Shown piece after piece: positions 1-5,227 of a stretch of 6,911 nt of DNA. Source of the DNA: JBGPNN01 sp041487495 (lineage in GTDB: Bacteria > Sysuimicrobiota > Sysuimicrobiia > Sysuimicrobiales > Humicultoraceae). Both the position numbers and the translations under genes were made by a program. Every line of letters begins with the position of its first letter. Position 1 is the first letter of the stretch. The DNA lies in assembly GCA_041487495.1 (NCBI GenBank), contig JBGPNN010000182.1, forward strand, positions 1-6,911, read 5' to 3'. The notes beneath the pieces are model-generated. The model did not search any database. It saw only the letters and a list, made by a program, of their open reading frames with translations, and had not been told where the DNA came from.

Positions 1-1205
1 AGCCAGGCGACGAACGTCGCCTTCATGAACGCGAGCACGCTCACTCCCGACGCGGAGGCGGCCCACCCCCCGGTTGGGAGCACGTGGGGCACGCCGATCG
101 CATAGTTCGCCGCCGAAAACGGCGTGTGCTGTCCGAGCAGGATCTCGCCGGCGTGACGGATCCTTGAGGCGACCGCAAGTGGATCACGAACCGCCAGTTG
201 AAGATGCTCGGGCGCGTACCGGTTGATCCAGTCGATCGCGTCGTCGAGAGTGGCGACGAAGACCCCACCCCATTCGGTGAGCGCGCGTAGCGCGAACGTG
301 CGCCGCGGCTCGGGCAGCCCCTCCAGCAGCGAGGGGACCGCGTCGGCGACCCGGCGGGCGACGCCCTCGTCGGTGGCCAGCAGCATGGCGGCCGAATCGG
401 CCCCGTGCTCCGCCTCATTGAGCAGGTCGATCGCCAGCCACGCGGGGTTGGCAGTCTCGTCGGCCAGGATGATGGCCTCACTGGGCCCGAGCAGCACCAG
501 CGGCCGCGCCCCGAACGACGCCGCGCCAAGTTGCACTGCCGCGATGACGGGATTGCCGGGTCCAACGACGACGCCGGTCTTGGGAATCGTCGCGGTACCC
601 ACTGCCAAAGCCGCGACGCCCGCCGCACCGTTGCACCGGAAGATCCGCCGGATACCGATCAGGTCGGCCGCGACCAGGATCGCAGGGTCCACCCGGCCGT
701 CCGGCCGTGGCGGTACGACCACGGCAATCTCCTCAACGCCGGCGACGACCGCCGGCGTCGCCAGCATCACAAACGACGAGGGAAACGACCCCTTGCCGGA
801 CGGCACGTATAACCCGGCCGATCGGCAGGCCGTATGCCGGATACCCACGGATATCCCCGGCTCCGCGTCGAGCACCATCACTGGTTGCGGGCGCAGCCAC
901 TCGTTATACCGGCGCACCCGTTCGATGGCCTGTTCCAGCGCCTTCCGAAATTCGGGATCGATCTCGTGATGGGCGGCGGCGAACGCCTCTCGACGAACCT
1001 CAAACTGCTCCGCGGAGAGCGTCACCCCGTCCCACTGTGCGGTGAATGCTGCCACGGCGGCGTCGCCATCCCGGGCGACAGCTTCCAACACCCCACGGGC
1101 ATACGCCCGCATCGGCTCCTCGAAGATGGCCGAGGACGCCCTGCCCAAACGCCGACGACGCTCATGGTCTCCCAGGGCGCGAAGCGGGGTGACGGCCAGC
1201 GACAT
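1..1205 (-). CDS. hisD: Histidinol dehydrogenase HisD, C-terminus cut by window edge
   Basis: Catalyses the last two steps of histidine synthesis, the NAD-dependent oxidation of L-histidinol to L-histidine, in the cytoplasm. The frame opens with ATG at 1205-1203 and stays open to the left edge, giving about 401 of the usual ~430 residues. Visible family motifs: VVVGPGNPVIAAVQ, GPSEAIILADETANP, LLNEAEHGADS (residues ~262-271), YAPEHLQL (catalytic pair Glu333-His334, matching E. coli Glu326-His327) and SAANYAIGVPHVLPTGG (His374 matching E. coli His367). Two positions that bind zinc in E. coli differ: Gln259 is Glu264 here and Asp360 is Asn367, while His262 is kept (His267). The fourth ligand, His419, would lie beyond the edge. 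The start is 1 bp after the hisG stop with no good ribosome binding site of its own, so translation is probably coupled to hisG. Operon context supports genuine HisD; a HisD-family paralogue acting on another alcohol is the alternative. Confidence 0.94.
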   Translation of the reverse strand, partial: MSLAVTPLRALGDHERRRRLGRASSAIFEEPMRAYARGVLEAVARDGDAAVAAFTAQWDGVTLSAEQFEVRREAFAAAHHEIDPEFRKALEQAIERVRRYNEWLRPQPVMVLDAEPGISVGIRHTACRSAGLYVPSGKGSFPSSFVMLATPAVVAGVEEIAVVVPPRPDGRVDPAILVAADLIGIRRIFRCNGAAGVAALAVGTATIPKTGVVVGPGNPVIAAVQLGAASFGARPLVLLGPSEAIILADETANPAWLAIDLLNEAEHGADSAAMLLATDEGVARRVADAVPSLLEGLPEPRRTFALRALTEWGGVFVATLDDAIDWINRYAPEHLQLAVRDPLAVASRIRHAGEILLGQHTPFSAANYAIGVPHVLPTGGWAASASGVSVLAFMKATFVAW

Positions 1206-1206
1206 T

Positions 1207-1857
1207 TCAGGCACGGACCCGAGACTCTCCCCGGGCGACGGCGGCCCGCATCGTGTCCACGAACTCGGTGACCCGAGGCGATCGGCTCAAACTGCCGCGG
1301 TTGACGACGAGCCGGGCCGTCGACGTCGCAATCTCGGCGACTTCGCGCAGGCGATTTGCGTGGAGCGTGCGGCCGGTCATCACGAGGTCCACAATCCCAT
1401 CGGACAACCCGACCAGCGGCGCGAGCTCCACGGAGCCGTACAGCACCACGATCTCCACAGGCCGTGATTGCTCATCGAAGTAGCGCGCCGTCAGGCGCGG
1501 ATACTTTGTCGCAATACGCAGTAGCTGGCCAGGCCGCCACAGCATCTCCGCCCTATCCTCCGGAAATGCCACCACGGCACGGCACGCGCCGAACCCAAGG
1601 TCGAGCAGCTCGTACACGTCACGACCCTGTTCGAGGATCATGTCGCGGCCCACCATGCCCACGTCCGCGGCGCCCTGTTCGACGTACGCGAGGAGATCGC
1701 TCGGCTTCGTGGCCAGCACACGCACCTCGTCCGGAAACTCCATGAGCAGCTGCCGATCCGCCGCCGACCGATCGAGGACGATCCCACTCCGCTCCAACAC
1801 CTGCGCGGCCTCATCCCACAGGCGTCCCGTGGGCAGCGCGATCGTCAGCCTGTTCAT
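1207..1857 (-). CDS. hisG: ATP phosphoribosyltransferase catalytic subunit HisG, short form
   Basis: Catalyses the first committed step of histidine synthesis, condensing ATP and PRPP to phosphoribosyl-ATP. The product is 216 residues, the length of the short HisG class that lacks the C-terminal regulatory domain and needs HisZ. Motifs: ALPTGRLWDEAAQVL at the N-terminus, VRVLATKPSDLLAYVEQGAADVG with the VGRDMI segment following, and the PRPP loop DGIVDLVMTGRTLHANRL near residue 155. The ATG at 1857-1855 is preceded by GGAGG at 1869-1865 with 7 nt spacing, and it overlaps the hisZ stop as ATGA, so the two subunits are probably made in a coupled way. A longer open frame runs further upstream inside hisZ but lacks family similarity and was not used. 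hisD follows 1 bp downstream. No broken motifs seen. Confidence 0.97.
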   Translation of the reverse strand: MNRLTIALPTGRLWDEAAQVLERSGIVLDRSAADRQLLMEFPDEVRVLATKPSDLLAYVEQGAADVGMVGRDMILEQGRDVYELLDLGFGACRAVVAFPEDRAEMLWRPGQLLRIATKYPRLTARYFDEQSRPVEIVVLYGSVELAPLVGLSDGIVDLVMTGRTLHANRLREVAEIATSTARLVVNRGSLSRSPRVTEFVDTMRAAVARGESRVRA

Positions 1858-3095
1858 CCATCTGCCTCCAGGGCGCCCCGCACGCGGTTCACCAACTCGG
1901 CCACATCCGCCCCCGGCGGTTCGCCGTTTGCACCGACACGGACCGCATCGTCCCCGATCGTCACCGTACACGCCGGGTTCGCCACGCCGTCCGCCGCGCC
2001 CGCCGGCACGACGACCACGGCCAACCCCACGTCCCGGAGGGCCTTCGCGGCGCGGACCGCCCGGCGGTAGGCCCCAGGCGCATACCGCATCAGGACGGTC
2101 GATCGACCTGCCTCTCGCACGGTGGCGGCCTCGAGCATCCGCTCCAGGCTCAACGCGAATCCGGTGGCCGGCGCCTCCTGCCCGAACTTGGCCAGCAACC
2201 CATCATAGCGGCCCCCGCCCAGCAGCGGTTGCCCAATGCGGTCCGCGTGGGCCTCGAACACGATCCCGCTGTAGTAGTCGAAATCCCGGATCAGTCCAAG
2301 ATCGATGTCCACCCGCACCGCGAGATCGTGCGCGCCGGTGCCGTCCAGCAGCTGTCTCAGCGACTGCAACGCCGACCGGCTCTCCTCCGAAGCCACGAGG
2401 GGCTGGGCCCGTTCCAGCGCGTCTGGCCCGCGCAGCGTCGGGACGAGGCGGAGCGCGTCGAGGGCCGGACCGGCAGGCACCACACGATCAAGATCGGCAA
2501 ACGCCCGCCGGTAGAGCAACTCGCGCACGGTCTCCGCATCCTCGTCCGCGAGCGTGGAGATGATGCCACGCAGGAACCCGGCGTGGCTGAGGCTTAGCGT
2601 CGGCTCGTGCAAGCCCGCGGTCTGGAGCGCCTCCGCAGCCAGCGCGATGACCTCCACATCCGCGTGCAGGCTCCCATCGCCGATCATCTCGACCCCGGCC
2701 TGGACGAACTCCCGCAGTCGTCCCGACCCGCGTTCCTGACCGCGGAAGACCGGGGCGATGTACGAGACGCGCAGCGGTCCCTCACCCGCGGGCAGCAGCC
2801 GCGTCGCCGCGAAGCGCGCCAGCGGCACCGTCATCTCCGGGCGCAGCGCCAGCACTTCACCACCGCCGTCCACCAACTTGATCAGGCGATCGCCGAATAC
2901 GGGGCCCGCGCCCCTCAGGAACGTGTCCAGGTACTCCAGCGTTGGCGTGGCCACCTCCGCGTAGCCCCAGCGGGCGAAGACCTCGCGCAGCTTTTCTTCG
3001 AGACGCCGGCGCCCGGCGACGTCTTCGCTCGTCTGATCACGCATGCCGACGGGCAGCTGGCGCCAGCGGGCGGAGCGGAGAGATCGAATCCGCAC
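1854..3095 (-). CDS. hisZ: ATP phosphoribosyltransferase regulatory subunit HisZ
   Basis: HisZ is a histidyl-tRNA synthetase paralogue without aminoacylation activity. It assembles with short HisG into the active, histidine-inhibited ATP phosphoribosyltransferase. The 413-residue product has the class II synthetase fold marks in order: LPVGMRD (14-20), LRPEMTVPLAR (84-94), a degenerate motif 2 (FRGQERGSGRLREFVQAG, 117-134), DFDYYSGIVFEAH (271-283), GGGRYDGL (293-300) and motif 3 ATGFALSLERM (310-320). A full HisRS would have FRYERPQ-like motif 2 and a complete anticodon-binding domain; here only about 90 residues follow motif 3. That, plus the overlap with short hisG, separates it from hisS. 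The GTG start at 3095-3093 was chosen because AAAGGAG (3110-3104) lies 8 nt upstream. It is the first gene of the operon, with a promoter and a TrpR-type inverted repeat just upstream. Confidence 0.95.
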   Translation of the reverse strand: MRIRSLRSARWRQLPVGMRDQTSEDVAGRRRLEEKLREVFARWGYAEVATPTLEYLDTFLRGAGPVFGDRLIKLVDGGGEVLALRPEMTVPLARFAATRLLPAGEGPLRVSYIAPVFRGQERGSGRLREFVQAGVEMIGDGSLHADVEVIALAAEALQTAGLHEPTLSLSHAGFLRGIISTLADEDAETVRELLYRRAFADLDRVVPAGPALDALRLVPTLRGPDALERAQPLVASEESRSALQSLRQLLDGTGAHDLAVRVDIDLGLIRDFDYYSGIVFEAHADRIGQPLLGGGRYDGLLAKFGQEAPATGFALSLERMLEAATVREAGRSTVLMRYAPGAYRRAVRAAKALRDVGLAVVVVPAGAADGVANPACTVTIGDDAVRVGANGEPPGADVAELVNRVRGALEADG

Positions 3096-3103
3096 GGACG
3101 TAA

Positions 3104-3110
3104 CTCCTTT
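3104..3110 (-). promoter_or_regulatory. Shine-Dalgarno site of hisZ, overlapping the operator
   Basis: On the minus strand AAAGGAG lies 8 nt before the GTG codon of hisZ and fixes that start. Its first bases are also the end of the 7-2-7 inverted repeat CTTTAGC-GT-GCTAAAG. A protein bound there, or a hairpin in the mRNA, would therefore touch the ribosome binding site. Confidence 0.85.
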
Positions 3111-3131
3111 AGCACGCTAAAGCATTAGCGT
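3107..3131. promoter_or_regulatory. Putative TrpR-family (HisR/YerC-type) tandem operator of the his operon
   Basis: Two perfect inverted repeats overlap here: CTTTAGC-AC-GCTAAAG (3107-3122, 7-bp arms) and ACGCTAA-AGCA-TTAGCGT (3114-3131, 7-bp arms). They share a middle half-site, so the order is TTAG (3109-3112), CTAA (3117-3120), TTAG (3125-3128), each separated by 4 bp and repeating every 8 bp. The E. coli trp operator has the same layout with CTAG half-sites 4 bp apart, where TrpR dimers can bind side by side at 8-bp steps. The site lies between the predicted hisZ start of transcription and the start codon, suiting repression. The assumed reader is the YerC-like protein at 4471-4791. The site is seen directly; the assignment to that protein is inference. 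An RNA hairpin role is the alternative. Confidence 0.65.
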
Positions 3132-3145
3132 ACAAAACACCCGCA

Positions 3146-3175
3146 AGTGTATCACTGCGGCACCAGCATGGTCAA
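3146..3175 (-). promoter_or_regulatory. Predicted sigma-70-type promoter of hisZGD
   Basis: On the minus strand TTGACC (3175-3170, 5 of 6 to consensus) and TACACT (3151-3146, 4 of 6) are 18 bp apart. Transcription would start near 3139, about 8 bp before the first operator repeat at 3131, leaving a leader of roughly 45 nt before the GTG. Found by eye only. Confidence 0.5.
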
Positions 3176-3225
3176 GGATCGGCTGGCCGCACGGCAGGCC
3201 TTGCGGCCGCCAAGCGAGAACCGCT

Positions 3226-3231
3226 GATAGT
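3226..3231 (+). promoter_or_regulatory. Possible -10 element of the MFS gene
   Basis: GATAGT (4 of 6 to TATAAT) ends 5 nt before the GTG at 3237, and no Shine-Dalgarno sequence is visible before that codon. If real, the transcript would be leaderless or nearly so. The best -35 candidate, TTGCGG at 3201-3206, is 19 bp away and weak. Confidence 0.25.
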
Positions 3232-3236
3232 ATCCT

Positions 3237-4466
3237 GTGAACGCGCGCACACCCGCGACGATCGACCCCAAGCACACCGCACGCCCCTCGCCCTCGGCTC
3301 GGGCGACCGGGGTGCTTCCCTGGTTGATGGCCGCCCACTTCACCAACGACATGTATGGAAACTACCTGCCGGCGCTGCTGCCGCTGCTGGCCGACGTCCA
3401 TCACCTGACCTTGGGCCGGGCCGGCCTGCTCATCTCCCTGTACACGGTCACGGGATCCCTCCTCCAACCGATCTTCGGATATCTGGCCGACAGCGCACGG
3501 TTCCGCGCGGTATCGGCGGTGGGTCTGGGTATGGCGGGTCTTGGCGCCGGACTATTGGGCCTCGCGCCGACCTACACCGCGCTCGTCCTCCTCACGATGC
3601 TGCAGGGGATGGGCACGGCCGGCTTCCACCCGCACTCGTCGAGTCTCGTACATGGATTGTCGGGTGCCCGCAGGGGTACGCGAATGGCAATCTACATCAT
3701 GGCAGGGCAAGCCGGCTTTGCCCTCAGCCCGCTGATTGCTGCTACGGTGGCGGTCCGCGCCGGCCTCCCGTGGCTTGTCCTTACCGCCGTTCCGGCCGTG
3801 ACCCTTGCGCTCGTGCTCACCAGGATCAGCCCGTGGGATCAGCCCGTGCCCACACGCTCAGGCCAGAATCCTTTGCGCGAGGCCCTGCGTCAAAATGCAC
3901 GCGGTCTCATCCGGCTGATGTCCCTGGTCATGTCCCGGTCGACACTTTCGTATGCGATGCTGGCGCTGCTGCCGTTCTTGTTTAGGCACCGGGGCCTCCC
4001 CGCGACACAGGGCGCGGCGGCACTGACCGCGATGCTCCTCGCCGGAGCCGTCGGTGGTGTTATCGGCGGGTACGTCTCGGACCGGTACGGCCGGCGATTG
4101 GTGCTGTTCGCGTCGTTTCTCATGGCCAGCCCGCTCTTCCTGGCTGCGATTCACACCAACGGGACCGCGACGGTGGTCTTTCTGGCGCTGGGCGGTGGCG
4201 TCTTGTTCGGTTCGTCTTCGCTACTCACTGTCGAGGCCCAGTCGCTGATGCCGGCTCACGCGGGCGTGGCTGCCGGCATGATCCTCGGCGTCAGCATGGG
4301 GATCGGCGGACTGCTCGTAGGACCCGTGAGCGCCCTGGCGCAGACGTTTGGCATCGTCCCGGTGCTCACGGTCGTGAGCCTCCTGCCACTGCCCGGCAGC
4401 TTGCTGACCCTATCCTTGACTAAAAACCCCGATACCGAAGCTGCGGGGTCGCCTGAACCACCCTGA
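3237..4466 (+). CDS. MFS exporter of the fosmidomycin-resistance (Fsr) type
   Basis: An inner-membrane, proton-driven efflux-type transporter; the substrate cannot be read from sequence. The 409-residue product is strongly hydrophobic with about 12 membrane segments in two halves joined by a polar loop (~197-224). Family marks: AHFTNDMYGNYLPALLPLL (33-51), LLQPIFGYLAD (75-85), GMGTAGFHPHSSSLVHG (124-140), which matches the G-x-x-FHP signature of Fsr proteins, and the MFS motif A copy GGYVSDRYGRR (277-287). The equivalent motif A after helix 2 is degenerate (GYLADSARFR). The start is uncertain: GTG at 3237 gives a polar ~25-residue tail and lacks a ribosome binding site; GTG at 3312 and ATG at 3327 are in frame. 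It is divergent from hisZ (141 bp apart) and convergent with yerC (4 bp between stop codons). Its last ~50 bp also encode the yerC terminator. Confidence 0.9.
   Translation: MNARTPATIDPKHTARPSPSARATGVLPWLMAAHFTNDMYGNYLPALLPLLADVHHLTLGRAGLLISLYTVTGSLLQPIFGYLADSARFRAVSAVGLGMAGLGAGLLGLAPTYTALVLLTMLQGMGTAGFHPHSSSLVHGLSGARRGTRMAIYIMAGQAGFALSPLIAATVAVRAGLPWLVLTAVPAVTLALVLTRISPWDQPVPTRSGQNPLREALRQNARGLIRLMSLVMSRSTLSYAMLALLPFLFRHRGLPATQGAAALTAMLLAGAVGGVIGGYVSDRYGRRLVLFASFLMASPLFLAAIHTNGTATVVFLALGGGVLFGSSSLLTVEAQSLMPAHAGVAAGMILGVSMGIGGLLVGPVSALAQTFGIVPVLTVVSLLPLPGSLLTLSLTKNPDTEAAGSPEPP
4421..4449 (-). terminator. Rho-independent terminator of yerC, inside the MFS gene 3' end
   Basis: Read on the minus strand: ACCCCG (4449-4444), a short interior with a C-TTCG-G tetraloop, CGGGGT (4431-4426), then a run of T (five in total, 4426-4422). 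The 6-bp GC stem, the stable tetraloop and the U-tract form a standard intrinsic terminator beginning 21 nt past the yerC stop codon. On the plus strand the hairpin has no T-run after it, so it should act only on the yerC transcript. Confidence 0.7.
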
Positions 4467-4474
4467 CGTGTCAG
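4463..4474. repeat. 12-bp palindrome holding the stop codons of both convergent genes
   Basis: CTGAC-GT-GTCAG contains the plus-strand TGA ending the MFS gene (4464-4466) and the minus-strand TGA ending yerC (4473-4471). Only 4 bp separate the two genes. Confidence 0.6.
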
Positions 4475-4791
4475 TCGCGGCCGCGATCGAGGCGCTTGAG
4501 GACCATCCGGTACCCGTCGGCGCCGTACTCGAGAAAGCGCCGGACTCGGCTGATCGTCGCGCTGCTCGCGCCCGTGCGCCGGGCGATCTCCGCATAGGTC
4601 ATTCCCGCCGCCAAGAGGCGGGCGACCTCCAGCCGAGACGCTAGGGCCCGGATCTCCCCGATGGTGCCGATATCCTCGAAGAACTGGTAGCACTCCTGGG
4701 GCGTGCGCAGGGTGAGAATCGCGCGCCACAGTTGATCGATGCGCCGATCGCGCAGCCGAGGATGTACGGCCGCCACAGGGCGTCGAGGCAT
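4471..4791 (-). CDS. yerC: YerC/HisR-type TrpR-like transcriptional regulator
   Basis: A small DNA-binding protein of the Trp-repressor fold. Comparative work has proposed YerC orthologues in Gram-positive bacteria as repressors of histidine genes (HisR). The 106-residue product carries the family core in order: IDQLWRAILTLRTPQECYQF (18-37), FEDIGTIGEIRALASRLEVA (38-57), then the helix-turn-helix TYAEIARRTGASSATISRV (65-83) and RRFLEYGADGYRMVLKRL (84-101). This is the usual length for the family (~100 aa). The ATG at 4791-4789 follows GGGAG at a short 4-nt gap. An in-frame GTG at 4845, next to AAGGAGG (4855-4849) but only 3 nt from it, would add 18 residues. Its nearest targets are probably the tandem TTAG/CTAA repeats before hisZ, some 1.3 kb away. 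Transcription appears to end at the hairpin at 4449-4421. Ligand (perhaps histidine) is not shown by sequence. Confidence 0.92.
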   Translation of the reverse strand: MPRRPVAAVHPRLRDRRIDQLWRAILTLRTPQECYQFFEDIGTIGEIRALASRLEVARLLAAGMTYAEIARRTGASSATISRVRRFLEYGADGYRMVLKRLDRGRD

Positions 4792-4903
4792 GTGTCTCCC
4801 GCCAGAGGTTGTCGGTATCCCGGTAGTTTCGGCCGCCGAAGGCACCCTCCTCCTTAAGATAGCCCTCCGGCCGCTCTTTGGTCGTCTTGCGGAGTCCTTC
4901 TCG

Positions 4904-4931
4904 AAAGGATTAGCAATTGTAGACATTGAAG
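4904..4931 (+). promoter_or_regulatory. Sigma-H-like promoter match before the small peptide ORF
   Basis: AAAGGATTA (4904-4912) fits the Bacillus sigma-H -35 pattern RnAGGAWWW at all fixed positions. After 12 bp, ATTGAAG (4925-4931) fits RnnGAAT except for the last base. The start of transcription would fall near 4938, about 43 nt before the ATG. phr pheromone genes of B. subtilis use sigma-H promoters, which makes the match suggestive, but it is a single match found by eye in an AT-rich stretch. Confidence 0.3.
4916..4921 (-). promoter_or_regulatory. Possible -10 element of yerC
   Basis: On the minus strand TACAAT (4921-4916) is one base from consensus and identical to the -10 of the XRE-TPR gene. 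The -35 region is poor (TCGAAG, 18 bp upstream). The leader would be about 118 nt to the ATG at 4791. Confidence 0.3.
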
Positions 4932-4967
4932 TATTTATCTTCGAGCCCCCAAAAAATAATAGCCCAC

Positions 4968-4974
4968 GGGAGGA
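4968..4974 (+). promoter_or_regulatory. Strong Shine-Dalgarno site of the 44-residue ORF
   Basis: GGGAGGA, with GGAGG 7 nt before the ATG at 4981, is among the best ribosome binding sites in the window. It is the main reason to treat the short ORF as translated. Confidence 0.75.
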
Positions 4975-4980
4975 ATCACC

Positions 4981-5115
4981 ATGGCGAGAGCCCTGCGGAT
5001 CGCACTCGCGGCGATTACCGCCGTAGTATTGATTGGATTGGCACCGATGACGGGACTGACTCCCCAGGACCACTACCGTTTCAGCGGCCCCGGCGAATCG
5101 CCTGACGGGGGCTAG
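4981..5115 (+). CDS. Small exported peptide, possible pheromone precursor for the XRE-TPR regulator
   Basis: A 44-residue ORF (ATG 4981, TAG 5113-5115) that I do not recognise as a named family. It starts with a basic stretch (MARALR), then a hydrophobic core (IALAAITAVVLIGLA, 7-21), then a polar tail rich in Pro, Gly and acidic residues (DHYRFSGPGESPDGG, 30-44). That is the build of a secretion signal followed by a short mature peptide, or of a tiny membrane-anchored protein. The ribosome binding site is excellent and the stop codon is 112 bp before the XRE-TPR gene on the same strand. Precursors of Phr-type signals have the same size and layout, with the active peptide cut from the C-terminal tail, and their receptors are TPR proteins like the neighbour. 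No cysteine, so not a lipoprotein. Pheromone function is inference; a leader or stress peptide is possible. Confidence 0.65.
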   Translation: MARALRIALAAITAVVLIGLAPMTGLTPQDHYRFSGPGESPDGG

Positions 5116-5154
5116 GGGAGTCTAGGCAAGAGCGCGCGGGGAGGGTTCGGGCCG

Positions 5155-5204
5155 CTGCCGGGCGGTCAGGCGCGGGGGGCCGGATCGCCTTGAATGCCCG
5201 GCAG
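5155..5204. repeat. 9-bp inverted repeat around the -35 box of the XRE-TPR gene
   Basis: CTGCCGGGC (5155-5163) and its exact reverse complement GCCCGGCAG (5196-5204) are 32 bp apart. The right arm lies between the -35 and -10 boxes. It could be an operator used for autoregulation by a dimeric XRE protein, or a weak hairpin in the transcript from the peptide ORF; no T-run follows, so it is not a standard terminator. Confidence 0.4.
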
Positions 5205-5218
5205 GTGAGTGGTACAAT
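5190..5218 (+). promoter_or_regulatory. Promoter of the XRE-TPR gene
   Basis: TTGAAT (5190-5195) and TACAAT (5213-5218) are exactly 17 bp apart. The transcript would start at about 5225, 3 nt before the ATG at 5228, so the mRNA looks leaderless; there is no Shine-Dalgarno sequence between the promoter and the ATG. Confidence 0.7.
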
Positions 5219-5227
5219 ACGTTCAAC

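Noticed and set aside
223..969. Plus-strand open frame opposite hisD.
   Set aside because: Ser/Ala/Arg-rich composition typical of antisense frames; the minus strand holds clear HisD motifs here.
1854..3095. Histidyl-tRNA synthetase (hisS) rather than hisZ.
   Set aside because: Degenerate motif 2, shortened C-terminal region, and overlap with a short-form hisG all favour HisZ.
4843..4855. AAGGAGG plus GTG as the true start of yerC, adding 18 residues.
   Set aside because: The gap of 3 nt is too short and the added residues are outside the family core. Kept only as an alternative.
4675..4911. A minus-strand frame before and across the yerC start reads plausibly as protein (for example KEEGAFGGRNYRDTDNLWRE).
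   Set aside because: It is bounded by a stop near 4912, has no usable start codon, and runs into the out-of-frame yerC coding region; likely chance in GC-rich DNA.
4910..4921. TTAGCAATTGTA as a second YerC operator controlling its own gene.
   Set aside because: Only one TTAG half-site; the partner 4 bp away is TGTA rather than CTAA, so the geometry seen before hisZ is not met.
4739..5026. A 95-codon plus-strand open frame ending with hydrophobic residues before the peptide ORF.
   Set aside because: Its first part is antisense to yerC, it has no ribosome binding site, and its end overlaps the much better supported ORF at 4981 in another frame.
5112..5126. Direct repeat CTAGGGGAGT-CTAGG after the peptide ORF.
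   Set aside because: Only 5 bp repeated; too short to mean anything alone.
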